Shown here: positions 1-7,184 of the stretch, piece by piece
Numbering within the stretch: the stretch's first letter is position 1
How the letters are laid out: every line of letters begins with the position of its first letter
Translations under genes and position numbers: made by a program
NCBI GenBank assembly: GCA_030833605.1
Contig: JAURGV010000019.1
Span: forward strand, 1 to 17,663
DNA: 17,663 nucleotides
Direction of reading: 5' to 3'
Source of the DNA: Rhodothermales bacterium
GTDB taxonomy: Bacteria; Bacteroidota; Rhodothermia; Rhodothermales; UBA10348
The notes under the pieces: generated by a model
Told to the model about the DNA's origin: nothing
Database searches by the model: none
Seen by the model: only the letters and a program-made list of their open reading frames with translations

Positions 1-11
1 TTATAGCCGGA

Positions 12-128
12 CTTCCATCAAGAACGACTGAGGGACAGGCCCGTTGACGTCGTAGCAACCGGAATTTCATCATAGAAATTCGTTAGGTGCTAAATCCTGC
101 TCGAAACGAGAATGAGATAGATGGGAAG
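12..128 (+). promoter_or_regulatory. SAM-I (S-box) riboswitch aptamer
   Basis: This is an S-adenosylmethionine-sensing leader RNA. The conserved SAM-I core is readable: ATCAAGA (17-23), AGGGAC..GGCCC (31-42), TGA of the kink-turn (45-47), GCAACC (55-60), GGTGCTAA (86-93), TCCTGC (95-100) and GAGATA (114-119). Helices can be traced. P1 pairs 12-19 with 120-128. P2 pairs ACGAC (24-28) with GTCGT (49-53). P3 pairs GAATTTC (62-68) with GAAATTC (75-81). P4 pairs CTCG (100-103) with CGAG (107-110). The pseudoknot is supported by CAGG (36-39) matching CCTG (96-99). It lies ahead of a methionine-synthesis operon, as expected for the class. The promoter is outside the window, since only 11 bases precede P1. 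Confidence 0.95.
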
Positions 129-167
129 GACACGATGTTGGCCATCCATCATCAATGTGACCCTCCC
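123..167 (+). promoter_or_regulatory. Antiterminator of the SAM-I expression platform
   Basis: The 3' strand of P1 and the bases after it (123-137) can pair with 153-167. The pairs are 123-125 with 165-167, 126 with 164, 128-129 with 161-162, 131-133 with 157-159, a G-U at 134/156, and 136-137 with 153-154. There are mismatches at 127/163, 130/160 and 135/155. This helix uses both P1 bases and the 5' arm of the terminator, so it cannot coexist with either. The usual SAM-I logic follows: without SAM this helix forms and transcription continues; with SAM, P1 forms and the terminator is free. The pairing is seen in the sequence; the mechanism is inferred from the family. Confidence 0.75.
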
Positions 168-189
168 GATATTATCCGGAGGGTTTTTT
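161..189 (+). terminator. SAM-dependent intrinsic terminator
   Basis: CCCTCC (161-166) pairs with GGAGGG (178-183), followed directly by six T residues (184-189). The inner bases can add one or two pairs (168-169 with 175-176). It lies after the SAM-I aptamer and before metB, so it is the off-state of the switch and would stop transcription of the whole operon when SAM is plentiful. Confidence 0.9.
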
Positions 190-357
190 CGTTTTAGAGT
201 GAGATGGGAAAGAAGAATCGGCCCGGCCGAAGGACCATTCGCTGCTATCGAACGGCGCCTCACCTTCTCTCCTCGGCACGGTTGGTACGCGTTTAGGCAG
301 GTTTTCAAGGTTCAACGTGGAAGGTTTTCCAAACAGAAACTGAACATTGATCCTACC
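190..357 (+). other. Leader between riboswitch terminator and metB
   Basis: These 168 bases separate the terminator from the metB ATG. I see no further riboswitch or clear ribosome-binding site. The metB frame stays open across the whole stretch, with a GTG at 199-201 that would add 53 residues, but nothing in the cystathionine gamma-synthase family calls for such an extension. A 30-codon ATG frame at 204-296 is present but unsupported. Confidence 0.4.
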
Positions 358-1581
358 ATGCCTGCTAAAACAAACACGCTACATCCTCAGACCCGACTAA
401 CCTTAGCTGGTCAGCACACCGATGGGGCATTCAAAAGTGTTTCTTTACCCATTTATCAGACCGCTATTTTTAGGTTTGACGATACCGATGGGAAACCTCA
501 GTACGATTACTCCCGATCAGGAAACCCAACCCGGGCTGCTTTAGAGCAAACCATTGCGGATTTGGAAGGGGGATTTGGAGCCATTTGTGTAGCGAGCGGG
601 ATGGCGGCAGTTGCAACAGTTTTGGCCCTATATGATGTGGGATCGCATATTGTGTGTTCACACGATTGCTACGGCGGTACGGAACGGCTGTTGTCGTGGT
701 ACCAGCGTCAAGGCAAGCTTACGGTCACGTATGCGGATCTTACCGACCCGTTGAACCTGGCTTTGGCGTTGCGGCCTGAAACGAAAGCGGTGTGGGTGGA
801 AACACCTTCCAATCCGCTTTTAAGGGTCATCGACTTGCAGAAAGTTGGGGATATAGCTGAAGAAGCGGGCATCGATTTCATTGTGGACAACACGTTTTTG
901 TCGCCCTTGCTACAGCGCCCTATCGATTTCGGGGCTGATTTCGTGGTTCATTCGACCACCAAATACTTGAATGGGCATTCTGATGTGGTAGGCGGGGCCG
1001 TGATCGCTAAAACGGAAGATGGACGCCAGCGCGCTTATTTTGCAGCCAATGCTACGGGCGCAACCTCAGCTCCATTTGATAGCTGGTTGGTGCTTAGAGG
1101 GCTTAAAACGCTGCCGGTAAGGCTTCGTCAGCACGAAGAAAATGCGCGTACGGTCGCTTCGTACCTCGATAATCACCAGCAAGTATCTCGGGTGTTTTAT
1201 CCCGGCTTGGAATCGCATGAGGGCCATGAATTAGCCAAACGTCAACAGGCCGGTTTCGGTGGCATGGTATCGTTCGAAGTGAAAGGAGACGCCGCTGCGG
1301 TCAGGGCGCTTTTAACCTCAACCCAGGTATTTACACTGGCTGAATCGTTGGGAGGCGTAGAGTCTCTGATTGAGCAACCATCGACTATGAGTCACGCAAG
1401 TATGAGTCCGGCGGCCCGCGAAGAAGCCGGCATAACCAGCAATATTATTCGCCTTTCCGTAGGTATTGAGCACATTGACGACCTGATTGCTGATTTGGAA
1501 CAGGCCCTGGAAACCTCCCGATGTTCAACGCAGCCTTTGAAAGCCAAAATCAAACAGACGGCGACCGTATCTCATGGCTAA
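358..1581 (+). CDS. metB: Cystathionine gamma-synthase (PLP enzyme of methionine synthesis)
   Basis: A 407-residue enzyme of the Cys/Met-metabolism PLP family. It condenses an O-acyl-homoserine with cysteine to give cystathionine, in the cytoplasm. The signature HSTTKYLNGHSDVVGG places the PLP-binding lysine at K202. The LNGHSDVV form and the C-terminal GGVESLI.P.TMSHASM..ARE stretch resemble MetB and cystathionine gamma-lyase more than MetY or MetZ sulfhydrylases. YSRSGNPTR near residue 52 and ETPSNP near 156 are further family motifs. I chose the ATG at 358 because the frame upstream runs through the riboswitch and terminator. Its last 8 bases overlap metX, which suggests translational coupling. 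Expression should fall when SAM is high. A gamma-lyase or direct sulfhydrylase role is possible, but the metX neighbour and SAM control favour MetB. Confidence 0.88.
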   Translation: MPAKTNTLHPQTRLTLAGQHTDGAFKSVSLPIYQTAIFRFDDTDGKPQYDYSRSGNPTRAALEQTIADLEGGFGAICVASGMAAVATVLALYDVGSHIVCSHDCYGGTERLLSWYQRQGKLTVTYADLTDPLNLALALRPETKAVWVETPSNPLLRVIDLQKVGDIAEEAGIDFIVDNTFLSPLLQRPIDFGADFVVHSTTKYLNGHSDVVGGAVIAKTEDGRQRAYFAANATGATSAPFDSWLVLRGLKTLPVRLRQHEENARTVASYLDNHQQVSRVFYPGLESHEGHELAKRQQAGFGGMVSFEVKGDAAAVRALLTSTQVFTLAESLGGVESLIEQPSTMSHASMSPAAREEAGITSNIIRLSVGIEHIDDLIADLEQALETSRCSTQPLKAKIKQTATVSHG

Positions 1582-2656
1582 ACCGAATTATTCAACCCTT
1601 GTATTGGAATCGTTGGAGCTGGAATCCGGCGTAGTGTTGCGGGACGTGGAGGTTGCGTATCAGACGTGGGGTACGCTCAATGAACGTGCCGATAATGCAG
1701 TAGTCGTTTTTCATTCCATGACCGGAGATAGCGAGGCTACCTCTTGGTGGGGATCGCTGGTCGGTCCCGACCGGGCGATTAACACCGATACTAACTTTGT
1801 GATTTGCGCCAACCTGTTGGGATCGTGCTATGGCACGTCGGGACCGACCAGCGTAAATCCAGCAACGGGCGAAACGTATAAGGCTTCGTTTCCCGCATGC
1901 ACGGTACGCGACCAAGTTCGATTGCATCAAGCGTTAGTGGGAATTCTTGGCGTGCGTCAAGTTCGGTGTGTGGCCGGAGGCTCTTTGGGTGGATTTATGG
2001 CGCTAGAATGGGCAGTAATGGATCCCAATATTTCTGAAGTCATCGCCGTGGCAACGAGTGGACGGCATTCGGCGTGGTGCATCGCATGGACCGAAGCGCA
2101 GCGCCAAGCTATTTATTCCGATCCGAATTGGCATAACGGATACTACGAAGATGGGACACAGCCCGAAGCCGGCCTAGCGACGGCCCGCATGATGGCCATG
2201 ATGTCGTACCGAAACCCAACTTCGTTCACCGCGCGTTTTGGTCGGCAACAGGCTGCAACCGATTCTACACCCATTTATGCGGTGGAATCCTACCTCCGAT
2301 ATCAAGGCCAAAAACTCGTAAGTCGTTTCGACGCAAACAGTTACGTCCGTCTTACGCAGACCTCTAATTCGCACGATCTAGCCCGGGGAAGGGGTGATTA
2401 TTTCGACGTTTTGCGTTCGATTTCGTCTCGGGTGTTGGTTGTGGGGGTAGATACAGATATTCTTTTCCCCCTTCAAGAGCAACGCGAGCTAGCAAGCGGT
2501 ATCCCAAATGCTACGCTGGAAGTCATTCCATCGGAACACGGACACGATGGATTTTTATTAGAAGGTGAATCGTTAAACCGGATTGTAAAAAACTGGTTAT
2601 CATTGCATACCAACCAGCCTAATCAAATTGACTATCAAATAGCATCATGCGTATAG
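1574..2656 (+). CDS. metX: Homoserine O-acyltransferase (MetX, alpha/beta hydrolase fold)
   Basis: A 360-residue enzyme that activates homoserine with acetyl-CoA, or succinyl-CoA in some MetX proteins, supplying the substrate of the upstream metB product. The alpha/beta-hydrolase nucleophile elbow GGSLGGFMALEW gives S137. The Asp is D295 in TDILFP and the His is H324 in HGHDGF, so the triad is complete. The segments GDSEATSWW..LVGP and INTDTNFVICANLLGSCYGTSGP match the MetX N-terminal core. It starts inside the end of metB (8-base overlap) and its own end overlaps the next gene by 10 bases, so the three genes are probably translated in a coupled way. Acyl-donor preference cannot be read confidently from sequence here. 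Confidence 0.93.
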   Translation: MAKPNYSTLVLESLELESGVVLRDVEVAYQTWGTLNERADNAVVVFHSMTGDSEATSWWGSLVGPDRAINTDTNFVICANLLGSCYGTSGPTSVNPATGETYKASFPACTVRDQVRLHQALVGILGVRQVRCVAGGSLGGFMALEWAVMDPNISEVIAVATSGRHSAWCIAWTEAQRQAIYSDPNWHNGYYEDGTQPEAGLATARMMAMMSYRNPTSFTARFGRQQAATDSTPIYAVESYLRYQGQKLVSRFDANSYVRLTQTSNSHDLARGRGDYFDVLRSISSRVLVVGVDTDILFPLQEQRELASGIPNATLEVIPSEHGHDGFLLEGESLNRIVKNWLSLHTNQPNQIDYQIASCV

Positions 2657-3405
2657 ATTTAACTTCAAAAGTAGCCCTTGTAACGGGTGCAAGCCGCGGC
2701 ATAGGAAATGAAATTGCCAGACAGTTAGCGGCTGCCGGTGCCACCGTAGCCGTCCATTACAGCCATTCTTCAGCAGAAGCCGTAGCTCTTTGCAAAGAGA
2801 TCGGCAACGGCGCTGTGGCATTTCAGGCCGATTTAGCCGAAGCGGACGCAGCCATTCGTTTGTTTAACGATGTCGTAGCCGAATACGGCGGTGTCGACAT
2901 CCTGATTAACAATGCCGGGATCGCTGAGTTGGCTCCCCTGAATAAATCGGACGATGAGTGGATTGACAGTTGGAATAAAACATTTAATGTGAACACGCGC
3001 TCAACGGGGATATTAACCCGGAGTGCGATTCAACATTTTCGCACCCGTGATGGGGGTCGCATTATCTATATCGCTTCCCGCGCCGCATTCCGAGGGGATT
3101 CGGAGGAATATTTGGCCTATGCGGCTTCTAAAGGAGCCATGGTTTCACTGGCTAGGTCGGTAGCTCGAGGTTTCGGAAAAGACGGCATTACGTCGTTTGT
3201 AATCGCTCCTGGTTTTGTGCGAACCGCAATGGCTCAAGACGCGATTGATGCCTATGGGGAAGACTTCGTTTTGGGCGGAATCGCGCTCAAAACACTTACC
3301 GAGCCATCCGATGTGGCTCCCATGGTTGTATTGCTGGCCAGCGGCTTGGCTGACCATGCGACCGGTTGTTCCATCGATATCAACGCAGCGAGCTACGTCC
3401 GGTAA
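2647..3405 (+). CDS. Short-chain dehydrogenase/reductase of unknown substrate
   Basis: A 252-residue classical SDR. It shows the nucleotide-binding TGASRGIG at residues 14-21, NNAG near residue 89 and a catalytic set S144, Y158 and K162 (YAASK). The C-terminus ends in IDINAASYVR rather than the VDGG common in FabG. The start overlaps metX by 10 bases and the stop lies one base before the aspartate kinase ATG, so it is an integral operon member. FabG-like SDRs are easily labelled 3-oxoacyl-ACP reductase, but nothing around it concerns fatty acids. The operon lacks homoserine dehydrogenase, so a role in reducing aspartate semialdehyde, or another step tied to methionine, is a hypothesis only. 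SDR membership is secure; the substrate is unknown. Confidence 0.85.
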   Translation: MRIDLTSKVALVTGASRGIGNEIARQLAAAGATVAVHYSHSSAEAVALCKEIGNGAVAFQADLAEADAAIRLFNDVVAEYGGVDILINNAGIAELAPLNKSDDEWIDSWNKTFNVNTRSTGILTRSAIQHFRTRDGGRIIYIASRAAFRGDSEEYLAYAASKGAMVSLARSVARGFGKDGITSFVIAPGFVRTAMAQDAIDAYGEDFVLGGIALKTLTEPSDVAPMVVLLASGLADHATGCSIDINAASYVR

Positions 3406-3406
3406 A

Positions 3407-4375
3407 ATGTCCCATCAGCTCGTCAAAGTGTTGAAATTTGGAGGGTCTTCGGTTGGATCGGAGGCTAGTCTGCAGCGCGTGGTCCACATTATTCAGGGCG
3501 AAACGGCTGCATGTCGGCCAGTTGTAGTTGTTTCGGCGCTTTCGGGTGTGACCAATCTGTTGGTTGATTTAGTGGAATCCTCCGACCCAGAATCGATTGT
3601 CGGTCAATTGGCAAAACGCCACATTGATATGGCTGATTCCGTGTTGGACCAGCGTCGTAAATACACGTATTTACGGCATTTGGAGTCTATTTTGGAAGAG
3701 TTGCGGGCGGCTTGTACCCCTAAAAATCGGGCAGATCGAGCGGATTTTATTTTGGCCTGTGGCGAATTGATGTCGGCCCCGTTGGTCGCAGGTCTGCTTA
3801 CCCAGGTGGGCGTCGTGGCGCAAGCCATCGACGCCCGGACCCTCGTCAGAACCGAGTCGGGATTCGTAGATCGCGAACAAACTAGAAATCTGATTCAGTC
3901 CTGGTTTGCGAACTTGTCTCGATTTGTGGTGCCCATTGTAACCGGATTCGTGGCTTCCAATGAACACGGAGAAACCACGATTTTAGGTCGTGGCGGGAGC
4001 GACTACACGGCGTCTCTTTTTGCGGAAGGCGTTGGGGCGGCCAAATTGGATCGATGGACCGACGTGGATGGCTTGTATACGGCTGATCCTAATCGGGTTA
4101 AAGGAGCGGGTAAGTTTTTGTTTTTGTTGTTGGAAGATGCCTCGACATGGAATGAATCGAGCGCGCTGGGCATGCACGTTGAAGCCTTTCAACCCGTCCT
4201 GGAAGCTTGCATTCCTGTACACGTTAGAAGTACGCGTTTCCCACAGGGAGATGGCACGTTGATTCTTCCAAGATTTTTACCCCACCGCATTGAAAAAGAC
4301 GCGCGTGCGCAATTGGCACACGCGGGTCATCACACCACTATTGCTCCCAATCGGGAGTCGTATTCAGCCCATTAG
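3407..4375 (+). CDS. Aspartate kinase without ACT domains
   Basis: A 322-residue amino-acid kinase that should phosphorylate aspartate, the first step toward homoserine. It has KVLKFGGSSVG at residues 7-17, SALSGVTN near 44-51, E120 in ACGELMSAP, R195 and D199 in LGRGGSDYTA, and WTDVDGLYTADP, all typical of aspartokinase. The ATG at 3407 was chosen because the KFGGSSVG motif normally lies within the first dozen residues. Two oddities stand out. The protein ends about 40 residues after GTLI, so the paired ACT regulatory domains of ordinary LysC/ThrA enzymes are absent. The FGAKVLHP motif is replaced by SSALGMHV (residues 251-258), with leucine where the ATP-binding lysine is expected. It is either a diverged feedback-free kinase or partly inactive. 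Confidence 0.82.
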   Translation: MSHQLVKVLKFGGSSVGSEASLQRVVHIIQGETAACRPVVVVSALSGVTNLLVDLVESSDPESIVGQLAKRHIDMADSVLDQRRKYTYLRHLESILEELRAACTPKNRADRADFILACGELMSAPLVAGLLTQVGVVAQAIDARTLVRTESGFVDREQTRNLIQSWFANLSRFVVPIVTGFVASNEHGETTILGRGGSDYTASLFAEGVGAAKLDRWTDVDGLYTADPNRVKGAGKFLFLLLEDASTWNESSALGMHVEAFQPVLEACIPVHVRSTRFPQGDGTLILPRFLPHRIEKDARAQLAHAGHHTTIAPNRESYSAH

Positions 4376-4380
4376 TACGT

Positions 4381-5433
4381 ATGAAGTTGAGAGTCGGGAT
4401 ACTTGGTGCCACGGGCGCGGTTGGGCAGAAGTTTGTTAAGCTGTTGGACGGTCACCCTTGGTTTGAGGTTACGGCTCTGGCCGCTTCAGAACGTTCGGCC
4501 GGAAAGCCGTATCACCTTGCAGCGCATTGGCTTGAGGACACGCCCATTCCTCCCAAAACGGCTCAAATCATAGTCCAAAACGCTGAAACCGATCTGTTGG
4601 ATTGCGATTTTGTGTTCTCTGGGTTGGATGCGAGTGTCGCCGGGGACGTAGAAGAACAGTACGCGAGGGCTGGATATCCGGTGATTTCCAATGCAAAAAA
4701 CTTTCGCATGCATCCTCAAGTGCCGCTACTTATCCCCGAAGTCAATGCTGACCACCTTGCTCTAATTGACCGCCAAGATTGGGGTTCTTCAGGGTTCATT
4801 GTAACCAATCCCAACTGTGCGAGCGTGGGAATTACTTTAGCCTTAAAGCCGTTGTACGATGCTTTTGGTATTGAAACGGTTATGGTAACGACCCTACAGG
4901 CGTTGTCGGGAGCCGGCTATCCGGGTGTACCCTCGTTGGATGCGGTTGCCAATGTCGTCCCATTTATTGGAGGCGAAGAAGACAAAGTTGAAACGGAGCC
5001 TCTGAAATTGTTAGGCAAGCTTTCTTCCATTGGGGTTGAGCCCGCCCAGATAGGAATCAGTGCCCAATGCACCCGAGTGCCCGTAATTGAAGGGCATCTG
5101 GCAACCGCTTCGGTCAAATTAACTACATCCCATGTGCCATTGTCCGCGGTTTTGAAGGCGATAGCGTCCTTTAAAGCCGATTCGGAAATAGCGCGTTTGC
5201 CCACCTCTCCAGACCGGGTATTGGATTATTCGCCCGATCACGCCTTTCCGCAGCCTCGGCGACATAGCCAAGCAGGAAAGGGGATGACGGTGAGCATAGG
5301 ACGTGTTAGGGAGTGCCCCGTGTTAGATTTTAAGCTGGTTTGCTTAGCCCATAACACGATACGAGGGGCAGCAGGCGGAGCCTTGTTAAACGCGGAATTG
5401 CTCGCAGCCCGAGGAAAGCTAAAACATCGGTAA
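4381..5433 (+). CDS. asd: Aspartate-semialdehyde dehydrogenase (archaeal/fungal type)
   Basis: A 350-residue NADPH enzyme that reduces aspartyl phosphate, the product of the upstream kinase, to aspartate semialdehyde. The N-terminus has GATGAVGQKF (residues 9-18). The catalytic cysteine is C146 in TNPNCASVG, and the active-site histidine is H239 in RVPVIEGH. The stretch LQALSGAGYPGVPSLD..ANVVPFIGGEEDKVETEPLK is characteristic of the archaeal/yeast-type Asd family rather than the E. coli type. It begins 5 bases after the kinase stop and is the last gene of the SAM-regulated operon; the next plus-strand gene is 87 bases away. Because it is under a SAM switch, a second Asd or other promoter may be needed for lysine and threonine supply. 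Confidence 0.93.
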   Translation: MKLRVGILGATGAVGQKFVKLLDGHPWFEVTALAASERSAGKPYHLAAHWLEDTPIPPKTAQIIVQNAETDLLDCDFVFSGLDASVAGDVEEQYARAGYPVISNAKNFRMHPQVPLLIPEVNADHLALIDRQDWGSSGFIVTNPNCASVGITLALKPLYDAFGIETVMVTTLQALSGAGYPGVPSLDAVANVVPFIGGEEDKVETEPLKLLGKLSSIGVEPAQIGISAQCTRVPVIEGHLATASVKLTTSHVPLSAVLKAIASFKADSEIARLPTSPDRVLDYSPDHAFPQPRRHSQAGKGMTVSIGRVRECPVLDFKLVCLAHNTIRGAAGGALLNAELLAARGKLKHR

Positions 5434-5520
5434 GAACTTCAAGGTTCTTTGCAAACAAAGGTTCAGAAATAAGCGTATTCTAGGCCAATTGTACATAAGA
5501 ACATTTTTGAGCACCTAGGA

Positions 5521-6591
5521 ATGGACAAGGCCTTTTTTGATACCAGTATTTGGGGAATGACGGTTTTAGCGTGGCTGAAATTAATCGGCATAACCGCCCT
5601 GATTTCTGTCATTCTCATCGGTTTAAAGCGAATTGTATTTGCCCGTTTAGCGGATCTAGCCAAACGGACCGATAATAATGTAGACGATGTCGTCGCCGAG
5701 CTTTTCAATGGCTTACGATCCTTTTTCCTGATCGTCGTCTCGTTTTATGTTGCCGTTGAATACGTGGCGTTGGAATCCCCCGATTTGCCGTGGTTGTACC
5801 GGGTCGTGTTTTTTGGCCTTTTACTTCAAGTCGGCCTCTCGGCTAGCGACTTGGTTGCCCAGTTGGTCGGGTTCTACGTAATCAAAAAGGAAGGCGAACC
5901 CTCTCAAGTGACCGCGGCAAAGGCGTTGGGCTTGGTCGGCAAAATTGTGACCTGGGCCATTGTGTTGCTGGTGGTTATTGACAACTTGGGCGTAGATATC
6001 ACGGCGTTGGTCGCGGGTCTGGGGATTGGTGGTATCGCGATTGCGCTTGCCGTTAAAGACATTCTTTCGGACCTGTTAGCCTACGTTTCCATCATTGTCG
6101 ATCAGCCGTTTTCGATAGGGGAATTCTTGGTCGTGGGCGAATTCTCGGGTACGGTCGAGCACATTGGAATCAAAACCACCCGCATTCGAAGCTTATCTGG
6201 CGAACAGATCATTTTTTCCAACACGGACTTGCTGGGTAGCAGACTGCGCAATTTTAAACGGATGAACGAACGTAGGGCCTTGTTTAGTTTGGGCGTTACG
6301 TACGATACGTCGTTAGAAAACTTGAAGGCGATACCGGAAATGGTTCAACAAGCGATCGAAAAGCAGGAAAACACACGGTTTGACCGGGCCCACATGAAAA
6401 ACTACGGGGACTTCTCGATCAATTTTGAAATTGTCTATTACATGTTGGTACCGGAGTATATTTCGCTCATGGATACGCAACAGCGGATCAATTTTGAAAT
6501 CTATGAAGAGTTTAAGCGTCGTGGCATTTCCTTTGCCTTCCCAACGCAAACCATTCACCTCGAACAAAACAGTGAAAAAGCGGAAGCTTAA
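5521..6591 (+). CDS. MscS-family mechanosensitive channel
   Basis: A 356-residue inner-membrane channel expected to open under membrane tension and release solutes on osmotic downshock. Hydrophobic segments lie near residues 14-36, 65-83, 91-113, 137-157 and the pore-lining helix at about 161-180 (VAGLGIGGIAIALAVKDILSDLLAYVSI, with its glycine/alanine pattern). The following QPFSIGEFLVV..FSGTVEHIGIKTTRIRS matches the MscS beta domain, including the EHIGIKTTRIR turn. Five helices is more than the three of E. coli MscS, as in many MscS-like proteins. It stands alone, 87 bases after asd, and its stop overlaps the ruvA stop by 4 bases. No terminator can fit between the two. Confidence 0.93.
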   Translation: MDKAFFDTSIWGMTVLAWLKLIGITALISVILIGLKRIVFARLADLAKRTDNNVDDVVAELFNGLRSFFLIVVSFYVAVEYVALESPDLPWLYRVVFFGLLLQVGLSASDLVAQLVGFYVIKKEGEPSQVTAAKALGLVGKIVTWAIVLLVVIDNLGVDITALVAGLGIGGIAIALAVKDILSDLLAYVSIIVDQPFSIGEFLVVGEFSGTVEHIGIKTTRIRSLSGEQIIFSNTDLLGSRLRNFKRMNERRALFSLGVTYDTSLENLKAIPEMVQQAIEKQENTRFDRAHMKNYGDFSINFEIVYYMLVPEYISLMDTQQRINFEIYEEFKRRGISFAFPTQTIHLEQNSEKAEA

Positions 6592-7184
6592 GAACGCAAC
6601 GCAAGTCGGATTAACTCTTCCGCACTGTTGATTTCTGGATGCTTACGAATTACTGCGATAACGGCTTTTTCTGCAGCTGAACGAGAAAGCCCAAGCGCTT
6701 CAAGTGCCGCCATACCGTCGGTCCGATAGGACGTATTGGACCCGCTTGTGCTCGCAACAGAATCGTCGTTACCCAAACTCGATTTTTCAAATCGGTCGCG
6801 CAGTTCAAGAATCAACCGTTCAGCTGTTTTTTTCCCCACTCCAGGAATACGGGTTAGCATGGCGCTATCTCCGGCGATAATCTGGTCGCGGATTTCAGAT
6901 GGACGAAGGGCCGAAAGAGCGGCCAAGGCCAGCTTTGGGCCTACACCTGAAACGGCTAGCATCATATTAAACACAGACCGTTCCTCATCCGTACCAAACC
7001 CAAACAAGGTAATGGCGTCTTCCCGCACATAATGGTGAGTCAACAGGGCGACAGGTTGGGCCTTTGCCGGTAGTTTTTCAAACGTCGACGTAGGGATTAG
7101 GCATTTATATCCAATGCCACCCACATCAATAACCGCTTCAGTAGGCTTTTTAGAAACTAGTTTTCCGGAGACATAGTCAATCAT
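6588..7184 (-). CDS. ruvA: Holliday junction branch-migration protein RuvA
   Basis: A 198-residue DNA-binding subunit of the RuvAB complex; its tetramer holds the Holliday junction while RuvB drives branch migration. Domain I (about 1-62) is the OB fold, beginning MIDYVSGKLV and including GIGYKCLIP. Domain II (about 70-135) has the two helix-hairpin-helix motifs, VSGVGPKLA (78-86) and IPGVGKKTAERL (113-124). A flexible Ser/Thr/Asn-rich linker (about 135-155) leads to domain III (about 157-198), which contacts RuvB. The length is normal. It is the last gene of the minus-strand cluster; its ATG overlaps the nadE TGA in an ATGA. ruvB and ruvC are not in the window. Confidence 0.97.
   Translation of the reverse strand: MIDYVSGKLVSKKPTEAVIDVGGIGYKCLIPTSTFEKLPAKAQPVALLTHHYVREDAITLFGFGTDEERSVFNMMLAVSGVGPKLALAALSALRPSEIRDQIIAGDSAMLTRIPGVGKKTAERLILELRDRFEKSSLGNDDSVASTSGSNTSYRTDGMAALEALGLSRSAAEKAVIAVIRKHPEINSAEELIRLALRS

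Noticed and set aside
204..296. Thirty-codon upstream ORF in the metB leader
   Set aside because: No ribosome-binding site and no recognisable regulatory peptide; the control is already explained by the SAM-I switch.
121..357. ATG at 121 as the metB start
   Set aside because: It would place coding sequence across the riboswitch 3' strand and the terminator, and adds 79 residues unlike the family. ATG at 358 fits the normal MetB N-terminus.
5434..5520. Hairpin (5447-5451 with 5456-5460) as terminator of the met operon
   Set aside because: Only 5 bp and no following T-tract. The operon end remains undefined.
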